A DNA stretch of 64,000 bases from Pseudomonas frederiksbergensis (GTDB taxonomy: Bacteria > Pseudomonadota > Gammaproteobacteria > Pseudomonadales > Pseudomonadaceae): NCBI RefSeq assembly GCF_017114915.1, contig NZ_JAAUOE010000016.1, forward strand, positions 52,007 through 116,006. The letters run 5' to 3'. The position numbers were made by a program, and so were the translations under genes. A model generated the notes under the pieces. It saw only the letters and a program-made list of their open reading frames with translations. It made no database searches and was not told where the DNA came from. Below are positions 27,492 through 36,678 of this stretch, in pieces (within the stretch, counting starts at the first letter, position 1; each line of letters opens with the position of its first letter).

Positions 27492-29791
27492 TCCTTGTCC
27501 TCCGTGGCACGCCTGGAATCGCCCGAAGTCGCTCCGGGATCGTGCGTGTGCACGATGCTCCCGGCCTTCAACAGTTCGGCGGCCTGCTGGCTGCTGACCG
27601 CTTTGCTGAAGTAGTAGCCCTGGGCATTCATCGGTGAGCCGGTGGCGATCAGCGAACGGCGTTGCTCCTGGGTTTCGACGCCTTCGGCGATGATGCCGAT
27701 CCCGACGTCGCGGGCGAAATTGATGATGGCCCGCAAGGTGGTGGCACTGGCTGCGTCGCGGGTGGCGTTATCGATGAACGCCTGAGCGAGTTTCAGGTGA
27801 TTGACCTGGTAAGTCTTGAGGTAGTCGAACGAAGAGTATTCGGTGCCGAAGTCATCGATGGCGATCTTCACCCCCAACTCACGCAGGCGCGGCAGGATAT
27901 CGTTGTGCGTCCACTTGGTCTGGGCCAGGGTCGCTTCGGTCACGTCGAAACGCAGGTCCCACGGGCACAGTTCCCAGCGTGCGGTGGTGCGCAACACGTC
28001 GTAGATCAGCTCGGGACCACTCTTGAGCTGGGCCAGGGACAGTTTTATCGCCACCACCGGTGGCGCCATGCCTTCGTCGCGCCACTGGCGCATTTGCCGA
28101 CACGCACGCTCCAGCACCCAGTGGCCGAGGGCGACGATGGCGCCGGTTTTTTCCGCAGCGGGCAGAAACGCCGGGGCTTCCAGCAACCCGCGCTGAGGGT
28201 GGTTCCAGCTGACCTGCGCTTCCATGCCGAGGATCTTGCCACTGCTCAAGTCCACTTCTGGCCAGTAATGCAGTTCGAGTTCGTCGCGTTCGATGGCTTT
28301 TTTCAGGTCGGTGGCGATGGTCATGCGCTCGACCACTTCCTGATTGATTTCCTCGGAATGGAAGTGGTACTGGTTGCGGCCCTTTTCCTTGGAGCGATAC
28401 AGCGCCATGTCGGCCTGGGTCAACAGGCTGTCGGCGCTGAAGCTGCGCTCGGTGTAGCTGCTGATGCCGATGCTGACCGAGACCCGCACATCATTGCCGG
28501 CCAGGGAGTAGGGCAGCACCAGTGCGTCGCGGACCTTGGCGGCCAGGGCCGCCGATTGGGTCGGATCGCCGACGTCCAGTTGCAGGATCGCGAACTCGTC
28601 GCCGCCGAGACGGGCGACCACGTCGTTTTCCCGTACGCAGGTTTTGATGCGGCGGGCGACTTCCTGCAACAACAGGTCGCCCACCGGATGGCCCAGTGTG
28701 TCGTTGATCCGTTTGAAGTGATCCAGGTCCAGGTAAAACATGGCGAACGGGGTGGCCCCGCGCCGGGCGGCGGCGAATGCCTGGTGCAGCCGTTCGATCA
28801 GCGTTGCGCGGTTGGCCAGGCCGGTCAGCCCGTCGGTGCGGGCCAGCAGAGCGATCTTTTCCTCGGCCAGTTTGCGTTCGGTGATGTCGATGATGATGCC
28901 TTCGACTTCCAACAACCGGCCTTCATCGTCGCGCACCGGGATATAGCGGTTTTCGACCCAGCGCCAGTCACCGTCGCCGGTGCGCATCCGGAACTCGATG
29001 GACGCGCCGGCCGCATGGCGATCCAGCACCCGGGCCATGGCGGTGTCGACTTTCGCTTGATCGTCGGGATGGATCAGTTCCTGCGCCCAGTTGGACGAAG
29101 CCACCAGGGTTGCCGCGACGTGCCCGTATTTGGTGATGTTGTGGGAGATGTACATCAACGGAAACGACGGTTCGCCCCGCAGCCGATACAGAATGGTCGG
29201 GCTGTTCTGCACGATGATGTTGGCGTCGGACAGCTCCCGGGTACGTTCCTCGACCGCTTGCTCCAGCAGGGACATCTTCAGTGCCGCGTCTTCGGTCATT
29301 TGCCACTTGGCGGTCAAGGCGCTGGCCATCTGGCGGATCTCGATGGCATCGAAGGGTTTTTTCAGGATCAGCAAGCGATCGCCCAGTTCCAGGCGCTCGT
29401 CGATGTCTTCCCAGGAATAGTCGGAATAGGCGGTGCAGAGCGCCACTTGCAGCTTGGGATCGACCTGCCACAAGCGTTCGATGGTTTCCAGGCCGTCCCA
29501 GCCCGGTGGCATGCGCATGTCGATGAAGGCCATCGCGTAGGGCGAGTCATTCGCCAGCGCAGTCTCGACCTTGTCCAGCGCCTCACGGCCCTGAAACGCG
29601 GATTCGATGACGAAACCTTGCGACGATGCCGTCACTGCGGTGCCGAACAGGGCGTTTTCGGCGCTGGCCAGGCTGTCGTCCATGATCGATGACGGTCTGA
29701 GAATCTTGGCGAAATCCTCGTGGATCGACGCGGTGTCATCGACGATGAGAATCCGGCGGTTAGCTCGCGCAAGCAGGGTACTCACGGGCAT
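27488..29791 (-). CDS. REC-PAS-GGDEF-EAL response regulator, probable diguanylate cyclase
   Basis: A 767-residue cytoplasmic protein, first in the operon. The domains are a receiver (about 8-150; [16 protein letters not shown], Asp in [11 protein letters not shown]), a coiled coil, a PAS-3-like domain (about 200-310, ending [11 protein letters not shown]), GGDEF and EAL. The cyclase motif GGDEF is intact (396-400). The EAL domain is degenerate: EAL is EAQ (524-526), DDFGTGYSS is DDFGTEYSS, and the KID motif is KLAQAF. The predicted net output is c-di-GMP synthesis. This is the mirror image of the next gene. The start is uncertain: ATG 29791 is chosen because the receiver begins soon after it; ATG 29869 or 29896 would add an unstructured leader. 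Confidence 0.85.
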   Translation of the reverse strand: MPVSTLLARANRRILIVDDTASIHEDFAKILRPSSIMDDSLASAENALFGTAVTASSQGFVIESAFQGREALDKVETALANDSPYAMAFIDMRMPPGWDGLETIERLWQVDPKLQVALCTAYSDYSWEDIDERLELGDRLLILKKPFDAIEIRQMASALTAKWQMTEDAALKMSLLEQAVEERTRELSDANIIVQNSPTILYRLRGEPSFPLMYISHNITKYGHVAATLVASSNWAQELIHPDDQAKVDTAMARVLDRHAAGASIEFRMRTGDGDWRWVENRYIPVRDDEGRLLEVEGIIIDITERKLAEEKIALLARTDGLTGLANRATLIERLHQAFAAARRGATPFAMFYLDLDHFKRINDTLGHPVGDLLLQEVARRIKTCVRENDVVARLGGDEFAILQLDVGDPTQSAALAAKVRDALVLPYSLAGNDVRVSVSIGISSYTERSFSADSLLTQADMALYRSKEKGRNQYHFHSEEINQEVVERMTIATDLKKAIERDELELHYWPEVDLSSGKILGMEAQVSWNHPQRGLLEAPAFLPAAEKTGAIVALGHWVLERACRQMRQWRDEGMAPPVVAIKLSLAQLKSGPELIYDVLRTTARWELCPWDLRFDVTEATLAQTKWTHNDILPRLRELGVKIAIDDFGTEYSSFDYLKTYQVNHLKLAQAFIDNATRDAASATTLRAIINFARDVGIGIIAEGVETQEQRRSLIATGSPMNAQGYYFSKAVSSQQAAELLKAGSIVHTHDPGATSGDSRRATEDKE

Positions 29792-30000
29792 GCGTCTGTA
29801 CCGACAGCAGTTTGGTGCGATGGGCTCATAGAGGGTATCCCTTCCCTGATCGCTGGACGGAGCGGGCATCGTTTTGGATCCGAGTGACCTGAGCATAGTC
29901 GCCAGGCCAGAAATTCGCCCGGTGGACTGAAACGAATCATTTCCGGGGTCGCTCTGAAAATCATCTAGCCTGTAGGTTAGGTTTCACTTGAGGTATCGCC
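29792..30000. promoter_or_regulatory. Divergent promoter region between c-di-GMP operon and HD-GYP-like regulator
   Basis: A 209-bp region separates the two divergent signalling units. I cannot place confident -10/-35 boxes. Its upper part may code for the N-terminus of the minus-strand gene if a start at 29869 or 29896 is used. Confidence 0.35.
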
Positions 30001-31353
30001 ATGGAAGAGCAGCTCCCCACCACAGTGAAACCCACCTTGCTGCTGGTCGACGACGAGGAGTCGATACTCAACAGCCTGCGCCGCCTGCTGCGCGGCCAGC
30101 CCTACGAGGTACTGCTGGCCACCAGTGGAGCCCAGGCCCTGGAGATCATGGCGCAGCGGCCGGTCGATCTGGTGATGAGTGACGCGCGCATGCCCAATAT
30201 GGACGGCGCCACGCTGCTGGCCCACGTCCGTCAGCGTTACCCTGACACCCTCCGGATCATGCTGACCGGTTATGCCGATCCGTCAGCCATTATCAAAGCC
30301 ATCAATGAAGGGCAGATTCATCGTTACATCAGCAAGCCCTGGCACGATGAGGAAATGTTGCTGACGTTGCGACAATCACTGGCCTATCAATGTTCCGAGC
30401 GTGAACGCTTGCGGCTGGTGCAAGAGACGTGGGATCAGAACGAGCAATTGAAGCTGCTCAACGCCTGCCTGGAAAAACATGTCGCGGCCCGTACCAGCGA
30501 GCTGCAACAGACCGCCGACATGCTCGACCTGGCCTACGAAGAACTCAAACGCAGCTATGTCACCGGCACGGAAGTGTTTTCGTTGCTGGCCAACCTGCGC
30601 CTGCCGCCCGCCAAGCAGACCAACCGGCAGATCATCGAGCTGGTGCGGGTGTACAGCAAACGTCATGCCCTGGACGAAGGCACCCGTCGTGATCTGACCA
30701 TGGCGGCGGCGCTGTACAACATCGGCAAGTTGAGCTGGACCGACAGCATGATGAGTACCCCTTCGGATCTGCTGCATCACAATGATCGCGAGCGCTATCG
30801 GGGTTATCCAAAGCAAAGTGAATCGCTGCTGATGACCCTCGATCCGATGAAGGATGCCGCCCGGCTGATCCTGCACCACCAGGAGCGTTGGGACGGCAGC
30901 GGTTTTCCTGATCGGCTCAAGGGCGAGGCGATTCCGTTCGGTTCGCGGTTGCTGAAACTGGCGGTGGATTTCATTGAGTTGCAGCGCGGGCTGATCCTCG
31001 AACGGCAGATGAACAGCGACGAGGCGCTGGTGTATATCCGTCAGTACACCGGTCGCCTGTACGATCCGGAACTGGTGGAGGATTTCATTCAAGTCTGCGC
31101 GGCGTACCTCAGTGATGTGACGCTGGCCGATCCCACGGTCAAAGTGCTGACCACCCGGGATCTGGCGGCGGGCATGATTCTGGCGCGCAACCTCAATGCC
31201 GACAACGGCATGCTGCTACTCAATGCCGGCAAGGTATTGAATGGGCCGCTGGTGGAGAAACTGATCGCTTTCGAGGCGATGGAAGGTGCCAGGTACAGCG
31301 TTTTTGTGAAGGTGCCGGAGGAGATAGCGATTCTCGAGACGGATCCCCTGTAG
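30001..31353 (+). CDS. Response regulator with HD-GYP-like domain lacking the HD pair
   Basis: A 450-residue cytoplasmic protein. An N-terminal receiver (about 12-130; LLLVDDEES, Asp in VMSDARMPNMDG, Lys in SKPW) is followed by a coiled coil (about 140-185) and an HD-GYP-like domain (about 195-380). LHHQERWDGSGFPDRLKGEAI matches the HHE...GYP half of the family. The HD step, however, reads YNIGK where active enzymes have HDIGK, so two metal ligands are missing. A C-terminal domain of about 80 residues follows. It may bind c-di-GMP or protein partners without cleaving the nucleotide. It is divergent from the GGDEF-EAL operon and likely belongs to the same circuit. The final stop codon lies within a REP element. 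Confidence 0.82.
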   Translation: MEEQLPTTVKPTLLLVDDEESILNSLRRLLRGQPYEVLLATSGAQALEIMAQRPVDLVMSDARMPNMDGATLLAHVRQRYPDTLRIMLTGYADPSAIIKAINEGQIHRYISKPWHDEEMLLTLRQSLAYQCSERERLRLVQETWDQNEQLKLLNACLEKHVAARTSELQQTADMLDLAYEELKRSYVTGTEVFSLLANLRLPPAKQTNRQIIELVRVYSKRHALDEGTRRDLTMAAALYNIGKLSWTDSMMSTPSDLLHHNDRERYRGYPKQSESLLMTLDPMKDAARLILHHQERWDGSGFPDRLKGEAIPFGSRLLKLAVDFIELQRGLILERQMNSDEALVYIRQYTGRLYDPELVEDFIQVCAAYLSDVTLADPTVKVLTTRDLAAGMILARNLNADNGMLLLNAGKVLNGPLVEKLIAFEAMEGARYSVFVKVPEEIAILETDPL

Positions 31354-31430
31354 GAGCCGGCTTGCCGGCGAAGGCGTGCTCATGGGCACAGCAGGGCTCA
31401 AGGCCGCCTTCGCTGGCAAGCCAGCTCCAG
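31348..31430. repeat. REP pair (inverted)
   Basis: CTGTAGGAGCCGGCTTGCCG and its near complement (CGCTGGCAAGCCAGCTCCAG) face each other across about 45 bp. The first arm contributes the last codons and the TAG of the HD-GYP-like gene. Confidence 0.8.
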
Positions 31431-31545
31431 AATCACCAGATCGTGGAAAACGCCGCCATAGTGATCGGCAGGTGTTTTTTCGACGTGACGCAGAACCGGC
31501 GCTCATGTGATCCTTGCTGCTTTTACCCAAGGCCAATCCTGATCC

Positions 31546-31980
31546 ATGTCGCTTTCATCCGCCGCTTCGCCCCGCATCATTCGCATTGCCGCTGCCCTGC
31601 TGATCGGTCCCGACGGTCGCACCCTGCTGGTGCGCAAGCGTGGCACCCAGGCGTTCATGCAGCCGGGAGGCAAAATCGAGGCCCATGAGCAACCGGTCCA
31701 CGCCCTCGCCCGTGAGCTGGAAGAGGAACTGGGGCTGGTCATCGATCCGGCGCACGCCACTTACCTGGGGCCATTCTCGGCGCCGGCCGCCAACGAGCCG
31801 GGCTTTGTCGTACAGGCCGAACTCTTTCAGCTGACCATCGATTCGCACGTATCCCCGGCGGCGGAAATCGAAGAGGTGCGCTGGATCGACCCGGCCACCG
31901 ACGGTGAGCTCACGCTGGCGCCATTGACACGGGACCTGATCTTGCCGTTTTATCGAGCTTCACTGGTCGAAACCGCCTGA
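31546..31980 (+). CDS. Nudix hydrolase
   Basis: A 144-residue protein with a complete Nudix box, GKIEAHEQPVHALARELEEE followed by LGL, fitting Gx5Ex7REUxEExGU. The Nudix fold starts at RIAAALLIGPDGRTLLVRKRG. It would hydrolyse a nucleoside diphosphate linked to another moiety; the motif alone does not give the substrate. It is a short stand-alone enzyme, typical in length. It is followed after 30 bp by a LysE exporter and then a GNAT acetyltransferase on the same strand, a loose group with no evident shared pathway. Confidence 0.88.
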   Translation: MSLSSAASPRIIRIAAALLIGPDGRTLLVRKRGTQAFMQPGGKIEAHEQPVHALARELEEELGLVIDPAHATYLGPFSAPAANEPGFVVQAELFQLTIDSHVSPAAEIEEVRWIDPATDGELTLAPLTRDLILPFYRASLVETA

Positions 31981-32010
31981 TCGTCCAGGCGCTCTGATTT
32001 CAAGGACAGG

Positions 32011-32655
32011 ATGCCCATGATCCCTCTTCAAGACTTGCTGATTTTCGCCGCCGCGGCGCTGCTGATGGTACTCACGCCCGGGCCGAACATGATCTACCTG
32101 ATCTCTCGTTCCATCTGCCAGGGGCGCAAGGCCGGGGTGACTTCGTTGCTGGGCGTGGTCGCGGGATTTCTAGTGCACCTGTTCGCTGCCGCGGCGGGTT
32201 TGACCGCGGTGTTCATGGCTGTGCCGGTGGCCTACGAAGTGCTGAAGTGGGCCGGTGCGTTGTACCTGCTGTGGCTGGCCTGGCAGGCGGTCAAGCCCGG
32301 TGCGCGTTCGCCGTTCGAGGCGCAGCAGTTGCCGGCCGATTCGTCGCGCAAATTGATCACGATGGGTTTTCTGACCAGCGCGCTGAACCCGAAGATCGCA
32401 GTGTTTTACCTGTCGGTGTTTCCGCAGTTCATTACCCCTGAGCACGGTTCGGTGTTCAGCCAGAGCATCATCCTCGGCCTGACCCAGATCAGCGTGAGTT
32501 TCAGCGTCAACCTGCTGATCGCGCTGTTCGCCGCGGGCATCGCGTCCTGGTTCGTCAACAACCCGAACTGGCTGGCAATGCAGCGTTATTTCATGGGTTT
32601 CGTGCTGTCCGGGTTGGCGGTACGGTTGATGTTTGAGCAGCGGCGAGCGGCTTGA
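32011..32655 (+). CDS. LysE/RhtB-family amino acid exporter
   Basis: A 214-residue membrane protein with six predicted helices. The family signature is near the N-terminus (LLMVLTPGPNMIYLISRSICQGRKAG) and LTSALNPKIAVFYLSVFPQF lies in the middle. It exports an amino acid or derivative, driven by the proton gradient; specificity cannot be read. AAGGA at 32002-32006 could serve ATG 32011 or, with better spacing, ATG 32017. The GNAT gene begins two bases after its stop. Confidence 0.88.
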   Translation: MPMIPLQDLLIFAAAALLMVLTPGPNMIYLISRSICQGRKAGVTSLLGVVAGFLVHLFAAAAGLTAVFMAVPVAYEVLKWAGALYLLWLAWQAVKPGARSPFEAQQLPADSSRKLITMGFLTSALNPKIAVFYLSVFPQFITPEHGSVFSQSIILGLTQISVSFSVNLLIALFAAGIASWFVNNPNWLAMQRYFMGFVLSGLAVRLMFEQRRAA

Positions 32656-32657
32656 AC

Positions 32658-33167
32658 ATGTGGATTCAGCGGCTTGATGCCAGTCATGCCCTGGATTATC
32701 GGGCGCTGATGCTCGAAGCCTACGACTCGCATCCCCAGGCGTTCACTTCCAGCGTGCGTGAGCGCGCCGCGATGCCGCTGGGGTGGTGGGAATCGCGCCT
32801 GACCAGCAAGCTGGACCGGGTGCTCGGTGCGTTCGAGGAAGGGAAACTGGCAGGCATCGTCGGCCTGGCCTTCGAGTCCCGGGAAAAGGCCCGGCACAAG
32901 GCGACGCTGTTTGGCCTGTACGTGACCGGCAAAGTGCGACAGCGTGGGCTCGGCTATCAACTGGTACAGGCCGCGTTGGCCGAAGCGCAGGCCCATGGGG
33001 GCTTGAGGCTGATCCAGCTGACCGTCACCGCCGGCAACGAAGCGGCATTCAGGCTATATCAGCGCTGCGGCTTCGTACAGTTTGGCCTGGAACCGTTGGC
33101 GGTGCGGGTCGGCGAAGACTACTTCGACAAGATCCACATGTGGCGCGAGATTACCGCTGAGCCTTGA
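32658..33167 (+). CDS. GNAT-family N-acetyltransferase
   Basis: A 169-residue cytoplasmic protein with a GNAT fold. The acetyl-CoA loop is VTGKVRQRGLGYQLVQAAL (Q/RxxGxG/A type), followed by LIQLTVTAGNEAAFRLYQRCGF, the typical strand 5 and Y/F-C-G-F end. It acetylates an amine on an unknown small molecule or protein. ATG 32658 is two bases after the LysE stop, so the two genes are likely coupled. An in-frame TTG at 32652 is less likely. The gene ends next to an inverted-repeat element. Confidence 0.87.
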   Translation: MWIQRLDASHALDYRALMLEAYDSHPQAFTSSVRERAAMPLGWWESRLTSKLDRVLGAFEEGKLAGIVGLAFESREKARHKATLFGLYVTGKVRQRGLGYQLVQAALAEAQAHGGLRLIQLTVTAGNEAAFRLYQRCGFVQFGLEPLAVRVGEDYFDKIHMWREITAEP

Positions 33168-33275
33168 TCGTTCCCACGCTCTGCGTGGGAACGCAGCCCG
33201 GGACGCTCCGCGTCCCTCCAGAGCCGAACGCGGAGCGTCCATTAAGGCATTCCCACGCAGAGCGTGGGAACGATC
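33166..33275. repeat. Intergenic inverted-repeat element, copy 2
   Basis: GATCGTTCCCACGCTCTGCG and the complementary arm ending GGGAACGATC flank inner arms GGACGCTCCGCGTCC and GAACGCGGAGCGTCC. It belongs to the same family as the elements at 21280 and 44071. It separates the GNAT gene and metR, which converge. Confidence 0.8.
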
Positions 33276-33287
33276 AAGTCGGTCGTG

Positions 33288-34205
33288 CTATCGGACGGCA
33301 CTAACCCCATCCAGCGTCGAAAACGACGTGTCCTTGGCCGTCAGCAAAAAATCGCGCATGTACGGTGCATCGAGCATGTCGGCGCGAATCCCGGCATACA
33401 ACGTCGCGAACAAGCCTTTCTCCCCCAGTCGCTTGGCCTTCACATAACCCCGTGAACTGTATTCATGCAGCGCCCAATGGGGCATGCCGCACACGCCGCG
33501 ACCGCTGGCCACCAGTTGCATCATCATCACCGTCAGTTCCGAGGTGCGTACCTGGGCCGGTTCGATGTCGGCCGGTTCCAGGAAGCGGGTGAAGATGTCC
33601 AGCCGATCGCGCTCCACCGGGTAGGTGATCAAGGTTTCCGTGAGCAGGTCTTCGGGCACGATGTACGGTTTGCTCGCCAAGCGGTGCTGGTTAGCCACCG
33701 CGAGCATGGCTTCGTAGGTGAACAACGGCACGTACGTGATCCCGACCAGTTCCAGCGGATCGGAAGTCACCACCAGGTCCAGGTCGCCTCGGGCCAGCGC
33801 CGGCAACGGGGCGAAGGAGAAACCCGAGGCCAGGTCCAGTTCGACTTCCGGCCAGGCATCGCGGAACTGGTCGATGGTCGGCATCAGCCACTGAAAGCAG
33901 CTGTGGCACTCGATCGCCATGTGCAAACGCCCCGCCGTGCCACCGGCCAGTCGTGCAATGTCACGCTCGGCGCCGCGCAGCAGCGGCAGGGTGGCGTCGG
34001 CCAGTTGCAGCAGGCGCAGACCGGCACTGGTGAAGCGCACCGGTTTGGTCTTGCGCACGAACAGCGGCATGCCCATGCGTTCTTCCAGCTCCTTGAACTG
34101 ATGGGACAGCGCCGACTGGGTCAGGTGCAGGCGGTCGGCTGCATCCACCAGGCTGTCGGCTTCGCGCAGGGCGTGCAGGGTTTTCAGGTGACGGATTTCA
34201 AGCAC
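33288..34205 (-). CDS. metR: LysR-type regulator MetR
   Basis: A 305-residue LysR-family activator of methionine biosynthesis genes. In the MetR family homocysteine is the co-effector. The winged helix-turn-helix covers about 1-60 (DAADRLHLTQSALSHQFKEL), followed by VRKTKPVRFTSAGLRLL and a substrate-binding domain. It is divergent from metE, the classic arrangement. I chose GTG 34205, because GGAG lies 6 bases upstream and the protein then begins MLEIRHLKTLHALR. The ATG at 34217 has no ribosome binding site, and would add only four residues. A MetR-like dyad lies in the 120-bp intergenic region. No truncation is seen. Confidence 0.92.
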   Translation of the reverse strand: MLEIRHLKTLHALREADSLVDAADRLHLTQSALSHQFKELEERMGMPLFVRKTKPVRFTSAGLRLLQLADATLPLLRGAERDIARLAGGTAGRLHMAIECHSCFQWLMPTIDQFRDAWPEVELDLASGFSFAPLPALARGDLDLVVTSDPLELVGITYVPLFTYEAMLAVANQHRLASKPYIVPEDLLTETLITYPVERDRLDIFTRFLEPADIEPAQVRTSELTVMMMQLVASGRGVCGMPHWALHEYSSRGYVKAKRLGEKGLFATLYAGIRADMLDAPYMRDFLLTAKDTSFSTLDGVSAVR

Positions 34206-34247
34206 CGGGGGCTCCATGAGGAAAACTTGTGATCAACACGAAAAGGT

Positions 34248-34260
34248 TGAGTTTGTCTCA
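34248..34260. promoter_or_regulatory. Candidate MetR operator
   Basis: TGAGTTTGTCTCA has inverted half-sites TGAG and CTCA with 5 bases between them, close to the MetR consensus TGAA-N5-TTCA. It lies midway between divergent metR and metE, where MetR would autoregulate and activate metE. Confidence 0.45.
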
Positions 34261-34325
34261 TGTTGGGTGGGCTGTCGACAATAGCACCATGTTTTATAGC
34301 ATCTTCTATAGAGAGAATTTTCACC

Positions 34326-36638
34326 ATGGCATTGGCCCACACCCTAGGTTTCCCGCGCATCGGCGCTGACCGCGAACTGAAAAAAGCCCTCGAAGCCTAC
34401 TGGAAGGGCGACCTCGATCAGGACGCTCTGAAAAGCGTCGGTCGCCAATTGCGCGCCACCCACTGGCAATTGCAGAAAGATGCAGGCATCGACCTGCTGC
34501 CCGTGGGCGACTTCGCCTGGTACGACCAGGTGCTGACTCATTCGCTGACCTTCGGCGTGATCCCCGAGCGTTTCGACAGCGCCAAGGATGAACGCGGTCT
34601 GCCGACCCTCGACACCCTGTTCGCCATGGCCCGTGGTGCGACGGCTGCTTGCTGCGGTGGCGAACATGCCCAGGCGCAATACGCCCAGGAATTGACCAAG
34701 TGGTTCGACACCAACTATCACTACCTGGTCCCGGAATTCACTGCAGACCAACAGTTCAAGCTGAGCTGGGAACAGCTGTTCGATGAAGTCGAAGAAGCCA
34801 AAGCGCTGGGGCATAACGTCAAACCGGTGATCATCGGCCCGCTGACTTACCTGTGGCTGGGCAAGGTCAAAGGCAACGACTTCGACAAGCTGGATTTGCT
34901 GGAGCGCCTGCTGCCGATCTACGGCGAAATCCTCGGTCGCCTCGCCGCTCAAGGCGTGGAGTGGGTGCAGATCGACGAACCGATCCTGACTCTCGACCTG
35001 CCACAAACCTGGAAAAACGCTTTCGAACGCGCTTACCACATCCTCCAATACTCGCCGTTGAAAAAACTCGTGGCGACCTACTTCAGTGGCCTGGAAGACA
35101 ACCTCGGCCTGGCGGTCGGCCTGCCTGTACAAGGTTTGCACATCGACGCGGTGCGCTCGCCGGATCAGCTTGGCCAGGTTTTGGATCGACTGCCGACTTA
35201 CAAGATTCTCTCGGTGGGCCTGGTCAATGGCCGCAACGTCTGGCGTTGCGAACTGGAACAAGCCCTGGCCCAACTGCAATTTGCCCAGGAACGCTTTGGC
35301 GATAACTTGTGGGTCAGCAGTTCCTGTTCGTTGCTGCACAGCCCGGTGGACCTGGAGCGTGAGGACAAACTCGACCCGGAACTGAAAAGCTGGCTGGCGT
35401 TTGCCGTGCAGAAGTGCGGCGAAATTGCCGTGCTGCGTGATGCCCTCAATGATCCGCAGGCGCCCAAGGTGCAAGCCGCTCTGGCTGAAAGTCGTGCGAT
35501 TCAGGCCAGCCGCGCCCGGTCGCCGCGTATCCACAAGGCAGAGGTTCAGGCCCGAATCAACGCCATTAGCGCGGCGGACAGCCAACGCCATTCGCCATTT
35601 GCCAAGCGCATCGAGCAACAACGGGCGCGGCTGCAACTGCCAGCGTTCCCGACTACCACCATCGGCTCGTTCCCGCAGACCGCTTCCATCCGGTTGGCTC
35701 GCCAGGCCTTCAAGCAAGGCAAGCTGTCGGCCAACGATTACGCTGACGCCATGCACAGCGAAATCCGCCACGCCGTGCAAATCCAGGAGCGCCTGGGGCT
35801 GGACGTGCTGGTGCACGGTGAAGCCGAGCGCAACGACATGGTCGAATACTTCGCCGAACAGCTTGAGGGGTATGCCTTCACCCGGTTCGGCTGGGTGCAG
35901 AGCTACGGCTCGCGTTGCGTCAAACCGGCGATCATTTATGGCGACCTCAGCCGTCCGACGCCGATGACAGTCGACTGGATCACCTATGCCCAGAGCCTGA
36001 CCGACAAGGTCATGAAAGGCATGCTCACCGGTCCCGTGACCATGCTGATGTGGTCGTTCCCGCGCGAAGACGTCTCGCGCAAAATCCAGGCGCAGCAGTT
36101 GGCGTTGGCCCTGCGAGACGAAGTGGTGGACCTGGAAAACGCCGGCATCAAGATCGTGCAGATCGACGAAGCCGCGTTCCGTGAAGGGCTGCCGCTGCGC
36201 CGGGCGCAATGGCAGGAATACCTCGACTGGGCGGTGGAGGCGTTCCGCCTGAGTGCATCGGGCGTGCGCGACGAAACCCAGATCCATACCCACATGTGCT
36301 ACAGCGAATTCAATGACGTGATCCAGTCCATCGCCGCCATGGACGCCGATGTGATCACCCTCGAAACCTCGCGCTCGGACATGGAACTGCTGGAAGCCTT
36401 CGAGGCGTTCGACTACCCGAACGACATTGGTCCGGGCGTCTATGACATTCACTCGCCACGGGTGCCGGATACGACCGAGATGGTCAAGTTGATGAGCAAA
36501 GCCGTGAAGCGCATTCCGGCCGAGCGGTTGTGGGTCAATCCCGATTGCGGGTTGAAGACCCGGGGCTGGCCGGAGACTGAAGCGGCGTTGGTGAACATGG
36601 TGGCAGCGGCGCGGCAGTTGCGCAGTCAGTTGGCCTGA
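34326..36638 (+). CDS. metE: Cobalamin-independent methionine synthase MetE
   Basis: A 770-residue cytoplasmic zinc enzyme that transfers the methyl group of 5-methyltetrahydropteroyltri-glutamate to homocysteine, the last step of methionine synthesis. The N-terminal barrel starts [20 protein letters not shown]. The C-terminal catalytic barrel begins near residue 435 ([12 protein letters not shown]). Zinc ligand regions are visible as [10 protein letters not shown] (His and Cys) and [11 protein letters not shown] (Cys), with [13 protein letters not shown] between them. ATG 34326 matches the usual N-terminus; a longer reading from 34260 is unlikely. It is divergent from metR and ends in a strong terminator. 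Confidence 0.97.
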   Translation: MALAHTLGFPRIGADRELKKALEAYWKGDLDQDALKSVGRQLRATHWQLQKDAGIDLLPVGDFAWYDQVLTHSLTFGVIPERFDSAKDERGLPTLDTLFAMARGATAACCGGEHAQAQYAQELTKWFDTNYHYLVPEFTADQQFKLSWEQLFDEVEEAKALGHNVKPVIIGPLTYLWLGKVKGNDFDKLDLLERLLPIYGEILGRLAAQGVEWVQIDEPILTLDLPQTWKNAFERAYHILQYSPLKKLVATYFSGLEDNLGLAVGLPVQGLHIDAVRSPDQLGQVLDRLPTYKILSVGLVNGRNVWRCELEQALAQLQFAQERFGDNLWVSSSCSLLHSPVDLEREDKLDPELKSWLAFAVQKCGEIAVLRDALNDPQAPKVQAALAESRAIQASRARSPRIHKAEVQARINAISAADSQRHSPFAKRIEQQRARLQLPAFPTTTIGSFPQTASIRLARQAFKQGKLSANDYADAMHSEIRHAVQIQERLGLDVLVHGEAERNDMVEYFAEQLEGYAFTRFGWVQSYGSRCVKPAIIYGDLSRPTPMTVDWITYAQSLTDKVMKGMLTGPVTMLMWSFPREDVSRKIQAQQLALALRDEVVDLENAGIKIVQIDEAAFREGLPLRRAQWQEYLDWAVEAFRLSASGVRDETQIHTHMCYSEFNDVIQSIAAMDADVITLETSRSDMELLEAFEAFDYPNDIGPGVYDIHSPRVPDTTEMVKLMSKAVKRIPAERLWVNPDCGLKTRGWPETEAALVNMVAAARQLRSQLA

Positions 36639-36644
36639 TGCCAG

Positions 36645-36674
36645 AAAAAGGAGCGGTCGCGACCGCTCCTTTTT
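36645..36674. terminator. Bidirectional intrinsic terminator after metE
   Basis: A perfect 30-bp palindrome: arms AAAAAGGAGCGGTCG and CGACCGCTCCTTTTT. It has a T tract on both strands and lies between the converging metE and the 1851-codon gene, so it should terminate both. Confidence 0.9.
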
Positions 36675-36678
36675 GGCG

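Noticed and set aside
27662..29692. 676-codon plus-strand frame opposite the REC-PAS-GGDEF-EAL gene
   Set aside because: Antisense shadow of a well-supported gene; no domain resemblance and no sensible ribosome binding site.
36645..36674. Operator palindrome
   Set aside because: The flanking A and T runs and convergent position fit a bidirectional terminator better.
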